Of a stretch of 45,255 nucleotides of DNA, positions 7,451 through 15,080 are shown piece by piece (the first letter of the stretch is position 1; each line of letters starts with the position of its first letter). This DNA is from a virus. Under the pieces are notes generated by a model. The model worked only from the letters and a program-made list of their open reading frames with translations, did no database searches and was not told the origin of the DNA. The DNA lies in IMG/VR virus record IMGVR_UViG_3300021471_000008, positions 1 to 45,255 of that record; one strand, written 5' to 3'. The translations under genes and the position numbers were made by a program.

Positions 7451-8296
7451 ATGGATTTAGAAAAATTTTGCCAAAAATTTGATTTACAAATCGATGAGTT
7501 GAAGAAAGAATTATCCAAAATAATGGAAAATGAAGGTATAACTGAACAAGCTGCTCTAAATGTTTGGAAAAGCGAGAATATGTCAATGTTACGTATAAAG
7601 AAGAAGGGAGAAAAACTCCGAGCTATCTATCTTTTTACTGAACAAGTTATTCCTTACCGTGCCGAAGAGACAGGAGAAGAACCCTTTTTCCGAGCCTTTT
7701 TTATGGTTCTACCAGGAAGAGAACCTTTAATTGCTTTTGTAAAATTGACTAAAGAGCAGATTATAAAACTTTTCCCAGAAGAACCAGAAACGTTTAGTGG
7801 ATATGTTTTTGAAGCAGGATATGTAACAAAGGGTAAAAGACTAAACTGGATTAACTGTTTAAGAGATGAAAATGGCTTACCTCTTCTTTCTCCACATGAT
7901 GTAGTTATAACTAACAAGGACTTACATGACTATTTAATCAAGTGTTCTAGAAGTATAGAAGAATGGTATGACGAAAATTTGGAAGAAGAAATAAGTTATA
8001 AATACAATCTCGACTGTTATCTTCAAGTTCTCTCTACTGATGATTTTGAATGGACAGATAAACAGACAGGAGAAAAGTTTACTGCCTATAGATACTATCT
8101 TGTAGATTTAGTAGATGACTCACTTGTAAGGGCTATACTTACAGATTGGAGAGGAGAACTGCCATTATATGACAAGTATGATAATTTGTATATCTATGGT
8201 GGTTATACCAAACAAACTGCAGAAAGTGATGACATCTTAACTATTTCCTGGTCAGCCAACTGTCCTATCTTCATTCTTCGTTCCCCTTCCATATAA
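7451..8296 (+). CDS. Probable RPA-like single-stranded-DNA-binding protein, 281 aa
   Basis: Assigned on general layout. The N-terminal ~45 residues form helices ending in GITEQAALNVWKSE, as in the helical N-terminus of archaeal RPA. Residues ~190-270 look like an OB fold (LVDLVDDSLVRAILTDW, then LYIYGGYTKQT). Its place beside the RadA-like ATPase, helicase and nuclease fits replication or recombination. An open -1 frame continues past its stop with protein-like sequence, so the gene may be frameshifted or have a separate partner. The alternative is a virus-specific protein of unknown function. Confidence 0.45.
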   Translation: MDLEKFCQKFDLQIDELKKELSKIMENEGITEQAALNVWKSENMSMLRIKKKGEKLRAIYLFTEQVIPYRAEETGEEPFFRAFFMVLPGREPLIAFVKLTKEQIIKLFPEEPETFSGYVFEAGYVTKGKRLNWINCLRDENGLPLLSPHDVVITNKDLHDYLIKCSRSIEEWYDENLEEEISYKYNLDCYLQVLSTDDFEWTDKQTGEKFTAYRYYLVDLVDDSLVRAILTDWRGELPLYDKYDNLYIYGGYTKQTAESDDILTISWSANCPIFILRSPSI

Positions 8297-8571
8297 TAGA
8301 AGGTTTTAAGTATGAAAAGGGTCAAACCTTTTCTCTTTCTTCTTTTGGAGATACAGATAAACTTATTTACCTTATAGAGATAGATTATATAGAGGAATTA
8401 AAAAAAGGTAGGCTTTTCAGATGGAAAAAGGAGATAGATAAATATGAGTTGGTTAGAAAAAACAACAACAAACAAAAAATTTACACCAGCGACAAAAGAA
8501 CTAAAATGGGGAAGCATGGAAAGGTTAAAATATTCAAAGGTTATACCGACTGGCATACCTTCCTTCGATAA
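8233..8571 (+). other. Open alternative frame covering the gap after the RPA-like gene
   Basis: The gap 8297-8443 has no conventional gene, but the -1 frame is open from 8233 to 8571. Between about 8290 and 8460 it encodes a believable protein stretch (IIEGFKYEKGQTFSLSS, then LIYLIEIDYIEELKKG). There is no ATG/GTG/TTG start and no SD at its head. It may be the end of the upstream protein reached by -1 frameshifting, a gene with an AUA start at 8293 or 8296, or a remnant split by mutation. Confidence 0.35.
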
Positions 8572-9319
8572 ACTTATAATTGAACCTTTTTCTTCTCCTC
8601 CTATGGGTGGTTTACCTATAGGTAGGGGTAAGATAACTATTCTTGCAGGTAATCCTGGTTCAGGAAAAACTCGTTTCTTTACTAATCTTGCTTGTAAATT
8701 ACTAAAAGAAGATAAAAGTTTTATGTATATAACTTTTGAACGTGATGGAGACGAGTTTGTAGGACAGGTAGAACAACTATATAAATTTATGTATGGAGAG
8801 GATTGTCCAGTAGAGAAGATAGCTTATCTTGACTACTTCTGTTCTCCATTTTCTTCTGCACAGATAAAGGTTATAGCTGATAAAGCTAAAGAGTTCTACT
8901 CTTTAACTAAATCTCCTTTTGTTGCTATAGATAGTATAACCGAGATGGCTAAAATGGAGACTATGCTCCGTAGAGTAATGGATGACTTACAACTTCATCT
9001 ATATAATCAAGGAGTTGATCTAGCTGTGGTTGGTACAAGTCAGTTCAGAGGGGCATATGAGAAAGGTATAGCTGGTGGAAAGGGTATGGCTCACAAAGCT
9101 GACGCAGTTATACTTATAGAGAGTGAGAAGGTAGATAACTTTAACAAAAAATACTACAGTTGGTTAAATTACGGTGATTTAGTTAGAACCATTTCTGTTA
9201 TAAAAACTGCTAACTATGCTCACTCTTTACATAAATATCCTTTTACAATAAGTGATAAAGGAGTTTTAACTATAAGTGATGAACCTCTTTCTATAATGGC
9301 TAATAAAACAGCTATCTAG
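8444..9319 (+). CDS. RadA/KaiC-like RecA-fold ATPase, 291 aa
   Basis: Walker A is GNPGSGKT (69-76) and Walker B is VAIDSI with D163. Between them is a strand ending MYITFERDGDE, where the catalytic Glu of RecA/KaiC proteins sits. The N-terminal phrase VIPTGIPSFDKLI (33-45) is the usual KaiC/RadA lead-in. It lacks the RadA N-terminal HhH domain, so it is a minimal core ATPase such as a viral recombinase or helicase-loader. It begins at ATG 8444 after GGAGATAG and is followed 10 bases later by the helicase-like gene, suggesting joint work in replication. Confidence 0.8.
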   Translation: MSWLEKTTTNKKFTPATKELKWGSMERLKYSKVIPTGIPSFDKLIIEPFSSPPMGGLPIGRGKITILAGNPGSGKTRFFTNLACKLLKEDKSFMYITFERDGDEFVGQVEQLYKFMYGEDCPVEKIAYLDYFCSPFSSAQIKVIADKAKEFYSLTKSPFVAIDSITEMAKMETMLRRVMDDLQLHLYNQGVDLAVVGTSQFRGAYEKGIAGGKGMAHKADAVILIESEKVDNFNKKYYSWLNYGDLVRTISVIKTANYAHSLHKYPFTISDKGVLTISDEPLSIMANKTAI

Positions 9320-9329
9320 GTAGATAAAA

Positions 9330-10787
9330 ATGAAATATATTATAGAAGAACCACAAACTGAACCTTTTACTCCTCACGCTCTTTCATCTAGCGAATGGGA
9401 AGTACTTTTCTCTCTTGGTAAAATAATGAAAAGAAAAAGTATAGGAGACTACGAGGCACGAAAACTTTTTCGTGATTGGTTAAACGATAAGATACTTTAT
9501 CATAACCAGGTAAAACCTCTTATCCTTTATACTATTGTTTCCAACATTATTAAACATCGTAGGATAATTATAGGAGCTAGTTACCAGGACCCCCGTGTTC
9601 CTTTACTCATTTACATGCCTTCTGGTTCTGGAAAGTATGTTATACTTGAAGCTATGTATGAACTAAACGAAGAAGTAAAAAAGATTATAAAAGAGAAGAT
9701 AGATGATAAGTTTGTAGCTCATAAAATAATTAACAGAAGATTTAACTATGATAAAAAACAGAAAGTTACAGCAGAAGCACTTCTTGGAACAGTTATACGT
9801 TCTAGTGAAGGTTGGGTAGCACAAATGGGTGTAGAAGCAACTGCAAGTGTACTAGTTATTAATGAGGCTTCTACCTTCTTTAATTCAGAAAACGAGAATA
9901 TGAACAACGTTTTTCCTTATGTTTGTGAGGCTCTAGACCCTATAGGTTCACAGGCTAATATTGTTTCTAAACAACTTACTGGTAGACCAGCCTTACTTTA
10001 CCGCACAGAGACTAACTTTGTTCTTTTCTGTCAACCTGAAAGGGCTAACCTTAATGAGGGTATAATTACTTCAGGAACTTTACCTCGTTTTCTTATTGTT
10101 TATTCTCCTGTTTCTGAACGTTACCACCATGAAGTTTTAGAGTTTAGAATGTCTCATACACCCACTGTTTCTCCTTCTATGCTTTCAGAACTTGCTTCTT
10201 TTCTTCTTTCTATTTTAAGTGAAAATAGAGACTTTGTTCTTTCCAAAAAGGCTAAAAGTAGAGTTATTTATGAGATGACAAAATTAACTGATTTTGTTAG
10301 TGATGATAGAGTAGCTAAACTCTATATTTCTACTGCTTACCAACGTGTTTCTAATATGATTATCAAAATGGCTGCAGTTAACTGTTCTATGAGATACGAC
10401 TATGTTATAAGTGAGTTAGATATTAAACGTGCAGCAATAGATTTCCGTTCTGCTTTTATAACAGCTATGGCTTTCTTTACCAACTTTGTTAACTTTGTTC
10501 ATATACGTAAACAGCGTATTTACGAACTTATGGAAGTTATTCGTCATCTTTGGGCTATTTCTCCTACACATGGGGTTATAACTATCAACTCTCTTTACGA
10601 CGAACTTAAAAAGGATAAAAAGTGGACTATAAGTGAGAGAAGTATACGTAATCTTCTTTCTGCTATGGAAACAGCTAGATTACTTAAATATGATAGAGGA
10701 GTAGGTAGAAAACCAGGTTATATTATAGACATACAGGAATTTACAGAAGATGAGTATTATAGATGGTTAAATGAAAAGGTAGATTAA
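9330..10787 (+). CDS. AAA+ replicative helicase-like ATPase, 485 aa
   Basis: Walker A is PSGSGK (97-102) and Walker B is VLVINEAS with E179 in the hydrophobic-D/N-E pattern. A sensor-like Asn region is at ETNFVLFCQPERAN and an arginine-finger candidate is in SGTLPRFLIV. The C-terminal ~90 residues form a winged helix (SINSLYDELKKD, then SERSIRNLLSAMETARLL). The layout recalls phage DUF3987/primase-associated helicases and distantly MCM. The Asn in place of the usual Walker B Asp is odd. Likely the viral replicative helicase; no primase domain is visible. Confidence 0.65.
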   Translation: MKYIIEEPQTEPFTPHALSSSEWEVLFSLGKIMKRKSIGDYEARKLFRDWLNDKILYHNQVKPLILYTIVSNIIKHRRIIIGASYQDPRVPLLIYMPSGSGKYVILEAMYELNEEVKKIIKEKIDDKFVAHKIINRRFNYDKKQKVTAEALLGTVIRSSEGWVAQMGVEATASVLVINEASTFFNSENENMNNVFPYVCEALDPIGSQANIVSKQLTGRPALLYRTETNFVLFCQPERANLNEGIITSGTLPRFLIVYSPVSERYHHEVLEFRMSHTPTVSPSMLSELASFLLSILSENRDFVLSKKAKSRVIYEMTKLTDFVSDDRVAKLYISTAYQRVSNMIIKMAAVNCSMRYDYVISELDIKRAAIDFRSAFITAMAFFTNFVNFVHIRKQRIYELMEVIRHLWAISPTHGVITINSLYDELKKDKKWTISERSIRNLLSAMETARLLKYDRGVGRKPGYIIDIQEFTEDEYYRWLNEKVD

Positions 10788-10788
10788 A

Positions 10789-11004
10789 ATGACTGACTAT
10801 GTAGATAGAAAAATAAAAATACTTAAAGAGAGGGTAAAAAAATATCATAAAAAGTATGGTATAGTAAATGATTTAGTTAATTCTATATTAGAGTTTATAG
10901 CAGACAGTTTAGAACTTTTATACTCTACTGGATATATAAAATGCTATATAGATATAAAGGGTTTAGAGGAAGATAAAGATGAAAAAAACGGAGATATTGA
11001 CTGA
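10789..11004 (+). CDS. Hypothetical helical protein, 71 aa
   Basis: Begins one base after the helicase stop, so probably translationally coupled, with AAAGGTAG at the end of the upstream gene as SD. A basic amphipathic helix (RKIKILKERVKKYHKKYG) leads into a second helix and an acidic tail. No family recognised. Confidence 0.55.
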   Translation: MTDYVDRKIKILKERVKKYHKKYGIVNDLVNSILEFIADSLELLYSTGYIKCYIDIKGLEEDKDEKNGDID

Positions 11005-11197
11005 AGAAGGTAAAATAATGGTAGGACTATCTATACTTCTTTCACTTTGTTGTATCTTTCTTATAGTTTACTTTTATATATATATATTCTCTGTTGGTAT
11101 GATTGTTTTCTGGTCAATGGTCTTATCTGTATGTATATATGACCTTATAGATACATATATTAAGTATATAAAAATAAAAAGGTGGTTAAATAAATGA
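10979..11197 (+). CDS. Two-span membrane protein, up to 72 aa
   Basis: Two hydrophobic segments (about residues 15-36 and 38-55) and a basic tail. ATG 10979 has a strong SD (GAGGAAGAT). An internal ATG at 11018 after GAAGGTAAAATA would give a 59-residue form starting right at the first span. Both are possible. Function unknown; hairpin membrane proteins of this size include holins, but there is no supporting motif. Confidence 0.55.
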   Translation: MKKTEILTEEGKIMVGLSILLSLCCIFLIVYFYIYIFSVGMIVFWSMVLSVCIYDLIDTYIKYIKIKRWLNK

Positions 11198-11355
11198 AAA
11201 AAAAACAGTTAATAGATTGTTATGCCGTTAATTGTATATATTATGACAAAGGAGAATGTAAACTAGAACTAGTAGTTATTGCTGAGGATGAAGTAACAAA
11301 ATTACCTACATGTCAAAATTTTTATAGTAAAGAGGAGGTAATAAATAATGAATGA
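11194..11355 (+). CDS. Cys-rich microprotein, 53 aa
   Basis: ATG 11194 follows AAGGTGG and overlaps the preceding gene. Cysteines at residues 9, 14, 22 and 40 (DCYAVNC, GEC, PTC) resemble small zinc-binding DUF1540-like peptides. It ends at TGA 11353-11355, overlapping the next ATG. No function known. Confidence 0.6.
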   Translation: MKKKQLIDCYAVNCIYYDKGECKLELVVIAEDEVTKLPTCQNFYSKEEVINNE

Positions 11356-11650
11356 ACTAAAATATTATTTTAAAAAAAGGGAAAAAATAATTATTAATGA
11401 AGACGAGTTAGAAGTTATAACCCTTTCTTGTTCAATTGAGTCTCATAGAGGTTTTAATGAAAAACCTTTTATAATCAATGAACAAAAGGTTTGGTTAAAA
11501 GAAGGTCCTAGTTCTTATAAACTTATCTTTTATAGAACTATTAATAAAAAGGCTGATAAAGATAGACTTTCTTCTCTTCATGAAGGATTGAAAGAGGCTG
11601 TAAAGAAAAACTATGAGTTTTGGAGAGACACAGAATGGCTGACGAAATAG
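11348..11650 (+). CDS. Hypothetical protein, 100 aa
   Basis: Strong SD GAGGAGGTAA precedes ATG 11348. A soluble, charged, mixed protein with a helical C-terminal half (LSSLHEGLKEAVKKNYEFW). It overlaps neighbours at both ends within the microprotein operon. No family recognised. Confidence 0.6.
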   Translation: MNELKYYFKKREKIIINEDELEVITLSCSIESHRGFNEKPFIINEQKVWLKEGPSSYKLIFYRTINKKADKDRLSSLHEGLKEAVKKNYEFWRDTEWLTK

Positions 11651-11835
11651 AACTAATTAACCCTATTACTGGCTTACCTATAACTTTAACTTTTGATGAA
11701 TACGACTGGCACAACAATCTGGCTTTTAAAGCCTTTACCCTTTTCTACTCTTTTGCTTATATCTTTGTTAAAGACGAAAATGGTGAAATTAGTATTCTCT
11801 ACTTTGAGCAAACTTTTGGTGATGAAGATGGATAA
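11635..11835 (+). CDS. Hypothetical acidic protein, 66 aa
   Basis: The frame is open from 11620, but ATG 11635 follows GGAGAGACACAG with suitable spacing, so M-A-D-E-I is taken as the start. The product is acidic and aromatic with a possible beta hairpin (FAYIFVKDENGEISILYF). It overlaps the previous gene by 16 bases and the next by eight. Confidence 0.5.
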   Translation: MADEIELINPITGLPITLTFDEYDWHNNLAFKAFTLFYSFAYIFVKDENGEISILYFEQTFGDEDG

Positions 11836-11992
11836 AAAACCTTATTATTGTCATATATGTGGAAGACTTTTAGGTTATACTTCTGTTAGTTGGATACTAA
11901 AAATTGAACATACATGTGAACAGTGTAAGGAAAGATATAAAAATAACACTTTTTTAACAGACTTTATTGGTGAAGAAAAAAATGGTAGTTAA
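11828..11992 (+). CDS. Zinc-ribbon microprotein, 54 aa
   Basis: ATG 11828 lies behind GGTGATGAAG inside the end of the previous gene; ATG 11822 is an in-frame alternative. CHICGR near the N-terminus and CEQCKE about 26 residues later form a four-cysteine zinc ribbon. Possibly nucleic-acid binding. It belongs to a set of about a dozen Cys-rich small proteins in this genome. Confidence 0.6.
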   Translation: MDKKPYYCHICGRLLGYTSVSWILKIEHTCEQCKERYKNNTFLTDFIGEEKNGS

Positions 11993-12152
11993 ATGTTTTT
12001 TTAGAAGAAATACTAACTGTTTAGTTTATGAAAAAATTAGACGTATGGATATAAAGATAATAGAGGAGCCAGATATGGATAGACCAAAGCCTGACTGGTG
12101 CATTCCTTGTCTTCTCTGGCAGATATTGCAGGAGATGAAGAAAAGTGCGTGA
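11982..12152 (+). CDS. Cys-rich microprotein, 56 aa
   Basis: ATG 11982 is chosen over the upstream in-frame start because GGTGAAG precedes it. Four cysteines occur as C-x8-C (CFFRRNTNC) and WCIPCLL, suggesting a metal site. It overlaps neighbours on both sides. No family recognised. Confidence 0.55.
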   Translation: MVVKCFFRRNTNCLVYEKIRRMDIKIIEEPDMDRPKPDWCIPCLLWQILQEMKKSA

Positions 12153-12339
12153 ATACAAACTTTTCTTACTCCAAGGACTACTTGAAAACGAACTTGAAAA
12201 ACTGTATAAATATATGGATGAATTTACTTTTTTTAATGGGAATATAGAAGAAGTAGAATATGAACTATTTTATATAAATAATATAATAATAAATATGATT
12301 ATACTTATAAAAACTATAAAAGGAGTTAGTATACTATGA
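12145..12339 (+). CDS. Degenerate MazG-like paralogue, 64 aa
   Basis: Starts at GTG 12145, ten bases after GGAGATG. It aligns along its length with the next gene: LLQGLLENELEKLYK against the neighbour's LLSLILSEEVGELVK, then FFNGNIEEV against WKNGSIENV, and a shared ending IKTIKG/VRIIKE. The MazG metal-binding pattern (EExxE, later ExxD) is broken here: the second Glu is Asn and ELFY replaces EVQD. It is therefore probably a catalytically dead duplicate, perhaps a partner subunit. Confidence 0.55.
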   Translation: MREYKLFLLQGLLENELEKLYKYMDEFTFFNGNIEEVEYELFYINNIIINMIILIKTIKGVSIL

Positions 12340-12539
12340 TTAAAGAGGATTTACACTTACTCTCTCTTATACTTTCAGAAGAAGTAGGAGAGTTAGTTAA
12401 AGCTATAAATGACTATAAATGGAAAAATGGTTCAATAGAAAATGTTTATAAGGAAGTACAGGATGTTTGTCCTATTATAGTCTCAATTTTTAACACAGTA
12501 AGGATTATAAAGGAGGAAAAAGAAAATGGAGATAAGTGA
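12336..12539 (+). CDS. MazG-like nucleotide pyrophosphohydrolase, 67 aa
   Basis: A short all-helical protein with SEEVGELVKAI (metal-binding EExxE) and, after a loop, EVQD (ExxD), the pattern of all-alpha NTP pyrophosphatases of the MazG superfamily. At 67 residues it is shorter than the usual ~90-110, so it would need to dimerise or pair with the upstream paralogue. Such enzymes hydrolyse NTPs or modified nucleotides, or alter stress signalling in infected cells. ATG follows AAAGGAG and overlaps the upstream gene by four bases. Confidence 0.6.
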   Translation: MIKEDLHLLSLILSEEVGELVKAINDYKWKNGSIENVYKEVQDVCPIIVSIFNTVRIIKEEKENGDK

Positions 12540-13269
12540 TATACTTTACAGTGGAAGTTATATAGGAGACAGATTACTTGGAGATAATGATAAAGTTTAT
12601 CTTCACGCTACAGATATTTCCCATTGTATAACTAAAACTTGTAGAATTTATGAATTAGTAAAAAATGGTATAAAGGAAAACATAGATATTTATTCCAAGA
12701 ACAGAATGGAACTTGGTAAGGCTATACACTACTATTATCAACATGTTATCTATCCCGAACTTATGATTAGCAACAAATCACATGATTTTGGTAGATACCC
12801 TAACATGAAATCTGAAGAGGTTATAGAGGTTAATCTTAAACTTAATATAGATAACAAACTTTATATTTCTGGTACAATAGACCAGCTTTTAGAGGACGAT
12901 GAAGGTAACCTATTTATCCAAGATATAAAAACTACTAATAGCAGGTCTTTTAATTATATAAGTGGTCCTAAAACTAACCATGTTATACAGTTACATGTTT
13001 ATATGTTACTCTGGAACGTTAATAATCCTCATTTACCTATTTACAGTTCACGTATACTATACATTAACGCTTCTAAACCTCTTGAAACTAAAACCTATCG
13101 TGTAGACTATAACAATGATATAATTAAACATATCTATGAACAAATAGATAAGTTTAAGGAGTTTATTTATAATAATAAACTTCCAGAGCCTTCATATGAC
13201 TATTTAGATACTTGGGAATGTAACCCTAAATATTGTCCTTTTAGTGATAATTGCGAGTTTGGTATGTAA
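12526..13269 (+). CDS. Cas4-like RecB-family exonuclease with 4Fe-4S cluster
   Basis: A 247-residue PD-(D/E)XK nuclease of the Cas4/RecB type. Motifs: GKAIHYYYQH with H68, ISGTIDQLL with D119, FIQDIKTT with D133 and K135, and QLHVYMLLW with Q155. Cysteine C34 plus the C-terminal C232, C237 and C243 (ECNPKYCPFSDNCEF) fit the iron-sulfur cluster of Cas4. Such enzymes degrade or resect DNA ends; viral copies act in recombination. No other cas gene or CRISPR array is present, so a replication or repair role is likelier than immunity. SD AAAGGAGG precedes ATG. Confidence 0.85.
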   Translation: MEISDILYSGSYIGDRLLGDNDKVYLHATDISHCITKTCRIYELVKNGIKENIDIYSKNRMELGKAIHYYYQHVIYPELMISNKSHDFGRYPNMKSEEVIEVNLKLNIDNKLYISGTIDQLLEDDEGNLFIQDIKTTNSRSFNYISGPKTNHVIQLHVYMLLWNVNNPHLPIYSSRILYINASKPLETKTYRVDYNNDIIKHIYEQIDKFKEFIYNNKLPEPSYDYLDTWECNPKYCPFSDNCEFGM

Positions 13270-13535
13270 TGGAGAAAAAAGAAGATTTTGAAAGACTTAT
13301 AAGTAATTGTAAAGAGTGTATAAACTATGACTGGATAGTTCAGACTATCTATAATAAAGGAGAATTTAATAGAAGGTTAAAAATTTATTTTGAAGGTTTA
13401 TGTAAAAAATGTAAAGGAATAAGGTGGACTTATTATGAAGAAAAACCAAAAACTTCTGATACCATATATTTTAATGAGTACGGTACTTTATATCTACTTC
13501 CTTATCGAGACTATAATAAAGGAGATAACTCTTAG
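13269..13535 (+). CDS. Cys-pair protein, 88 aa
   Basis: ATG 13269 overlaps the Cas4 stop (TAATG). It contains NCKECI and LCKKCKG separated by about 35 residues, a probable zinc site, then a beta-rich C-terminus (TIYFNEYGTLYLLP). No family recognised. Its end carries the SD (AAAGGAG) for the next frame. Confidence 0.6.
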   Translation: MEKKEDFERLISNCKECINYDWIVQTIYNKGEFNRRLKIYFEGLCKKCKGIRWTYYEEKPKTSDTIYFNEYGTLYLLPYRDYNKGDNS

Positions 13536-13650
13536 ACCTTTTATTCTTCTCAAGATTTTCTGGGAAAACTATAATGAACGTAAAATTTCTGAAGAGGAAC
13601 GAGAGATGGAAGCCTTACTTCGTGCAGAGAGGGAACTTTCATGGGATTAA
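13525..13650 (+). CDS. Small helical protein, about 40 aa, start uncertain
   Basis: The convincing part is a charged helix after 13540 (LKIFWENYNERKISEEERE) ending LRAERELSWD. AAAGGAG (13518-13524) suggests initiation just after it, but only non-standard codons fit (ATA 13525 or CTT 13531). The nearest in-frame ATG is at 13435, deep inside the previous gene. It overlaps the following zinc-finger gene by ten bases. Confidence 0.4.
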   Translation: MTLRPFILLKIFWENYNERKISEEEREMEALLRAERELSWD

Positions 13651-14063
13651 AAAGGTTTCGTATACAGTGCAAACTTTGTGGTGCATTTATAGGCAAGACT
13701 TCTACTCTTGCTCTTTCTAATCATTTAATTTTCATGCACAAACTTTCTGACTTTGTAGATGAAAAAGGTAACTGTCTTTTCTGCAACTCTTCTATACCCA
13801 ACCATTATACTAAATGGAGTTTTAACTGGACAGAGCATTTCTCTAATAAACACACTTTTAGAGACTTTTTTGATATAGTTCCTAATGAACATCTTGAGTT
13901 TTTAGAGTTTATATGTGAACATTGTTATAGAGGTAAAAAGGGTGTATACGTTTCTTGTTGGTTAGATAGAAAGAGTTATGATACAGGATATGTTAAACCT
14001 GTTTGTCAATGGTGTGGTAGACCCATGCGATTGAAAAGAAAAGTCGACCGTGTTCGGTATTAA
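13641..14063 (+). CDS. Multi-zinc-finger protein, 140 aa
   Basis: Three metal-binding units are visible: CKLCGAF with a distal H-x4-H (NHLIFMH), a second C-x2-C (CLFCNS) with HFSNKH about 20 residues later, and a C-terminal pair CEHCYR/CQWCGRP. The first two are C2H2-type fingers; the third is ribbon-like. The tail is basic (RLKRKVDRVRY). This is a good candidate for a sequence-specific DNA-binding regulator. It lies directly upstream of the conserved TATA/AATTACC element at 14066-14108, which it might recognise (inference). Confidence 0.65.
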   Translation: MGLKRFRIQCKLCGAFIGKTSTLALSNHLIFMHKLSDFVDEKGNCLFCNSSIPNHYTKWSFNWTEHFSNKHTFRDFFDIVPNEHLEFLEFICEHCYRGKKGVYVSCWLDRKSYDTGYVKPVCQWCGRPMRLKRKVDRVRY

Positions 14064-14065
14064 TT

Positions 14066-14108
14066 TGGTGGTATATATGTTATATATGCTTCCATAATTA
14101 CCAATTAC
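14066..14108. promoter_or_regulatory. Shared regulatory element, copy 1 (reverse orientation)
   Basis: The complement carries GTAATTGGTAATTATGGAAG followed by an alternating AT block and CCACCAA. The same core occurs at 18972 and 45002. The AT block (14071-14087) can serve as TATA for the gene at 14142. The upstream-most motif half then falls at the transcript start, in the position of an operator. It occupies most of the 78-base gap. Confidence 0.55.
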
Positions 14109-14141
14109 AAATAAAAAATTAATTAATTAGGTGAATTGCTT

Positions 14142-14291
14142 ATGAAAGATTTTCTTTTAGAACTGTTTAAGGAATATGGAATAGAAGAAGAGAAGGCTAA
14201 AGAGATGGTTTCAAAGATAATAATTAAGGTTTATGAAATTATAACAAGTTTTAGGAAAAAGGTGGTAGATTTTATTGAAAAAGAGGTGTGA
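14142..14291 (+). CDS. Small helical protein, 49 aa
   Basis: ATG 14142 follows AGGTGA (14130-14135). It is fully helical and amphipathic (FLLELFKEYGIEEEKAKEM, then SFRKKVVDFIEKEV). First gene of the packaging operon; overlaps the next by 17 bases. It could be a small DNA-binding or regulatory peptide. No family recognised. Confidence 0.55.
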   Translation: MKDFLLELFKEYGIEEEKAKEMVSKIIIKVYEIITSFRKKVVDFIEKEV

Positions 14292-14703
14292 GTATATAAA
14301 AGATGATGGAGAACAGTGTAAGCAGTTAGCCTTACCAGACCAGGACTTCTGTGTTTCTCATCTGGAGAAGGCTATGGGTTTAACTCCACAGGAACTTGTA
14401 CTTATAAGGGAGTTAAGAGAAAAGTTGGGTAATGAAGAACTATATAAACGACTACTTTTTAAAACTCCAGAAAGTATATTAACATGGTTAGAAGAAATAA
14501 CCCGTAGAGATATAGATAGAGCAACCTTTGCTATGCAGAAAGAAAAAGAAGAAGGAAAGTTAAATAGTAACCTTACTAAGCTTCATGAAACGTTGACTAA
14601 AAGGTTAATCAAGATACTTGAACTTAAGAAGAAGAAAAGTAAGAAGAAACTTACTTACGAAGATATAGACCCAGCTACTTTGAGAATACTTACAGAGGAT
14701 TAA
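14275..14703 (+). CDS. Zinc-motif protein, candidate small terminase subunit, 142 aa
   Basis: Starts at TTG 14275 after AAAGGTGGT. The N-terminus has RCEYIKDDGEQCKQLAL then DFCVSHL, the C-x8-C...C-x2-H finger seen in many phage and bacterial DUF5763-like proteins. The remaining ~110 residues are helical and very basic toward the end (LELKKKKSKKKLTYED). Position at the head of the operon that holds the large terminase, size, helical core and zinc head fit a DNA-recognising small terminase. The sequence alone does not prove it. Confidence 0.45.
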   Translation: MKKRCEYIKDDGEQCKQLALPDQDFCVSHLEKAMGLTPQELVLIRELREKLGNEELYKRLLFKTPESILTWLEEITRRDIDRATFAMQKEKEEGKLNSNLTKLHETLTKRLIKILELKKKKSKKKLTYEDIDPATLRILTED

Positions 14704-14704
14704 A

Positions 14705-14875
14705 ATGAACTATAAAGTCCTTAAGATTGAGGCTTTAGTAAGAAAAAACGGTAAATCTTATATCGAAAGGTTTATTAGTAATCTTGAGGATTTACCTTTA
14801 GTAATTGAACAAATAGATGGTCAAATTATTAATTTAGTTATCTTTCTGAGTGATAAAAATGGGAAAAGAAAATAA
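14705..14875 (+). CDS. Hypothetical protein, 56 aa
   Basis: ATG 14705 follows GAGGATTAAA. A small alpha/beta protein (VLKIEALVRKNG, IINLVIFLSDKNG). It overlaps the next gene by 17 bases; its end supplies that gene's GAGTGAT SD. No family recognised. Confidence 0.5.
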   Translation: MNYKVLKIEALVRKNGKSYIERFISNLEDLPLVIEQIDGQIINLVIFLSDKNGKRK

Positions 14876-15080
14876 AGAGTTTCTGATAGCTCTATGTATA
14901 GTCCGTTATCTTGTGGCAGGAAAGGGGCTCTATGCTACATCTAATACCATAAAGGATAATATTCGTAGATGGGAAAAAGCAGGGTTATTAAAGTTTCACA
15001 CTCCCATCAGTAGTGGAATAAAAAAAGAAAGTATAAAAAAGTTTATAGAAAAATATAGTGATAAAAATGTTGATGTATAA
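14859..15080 (+). CDS. Hypothetical HTH-like protein, 73 aa
   Basis: The open frame begins at GTG 14850, but that lies in the SD GAGTGAT, so ATG 14859 is preferred. The helical sequence IKDNIRRWEKAGLLKFHTPI resembles the recognition region of small winged-helix proteins. The tail is basic. Translation is coupled on both sides. No specific family. Confidence 0.5.
   Translation: MGKENKEFLIALCIVRYLVAGKGLYATSNTIKDNIRRWEKAGLLKFHTPISSGIKKESIKKFIEKYSDKNVDV

Noticed and set aside
12526-13269. Cas4-like gene as part of a CRISPR-Cas system
   Set aside because: No other cas gene, no array and no leader are present. The neighbours are viral replication genes, so a stand-alone nuclease is the better reading.
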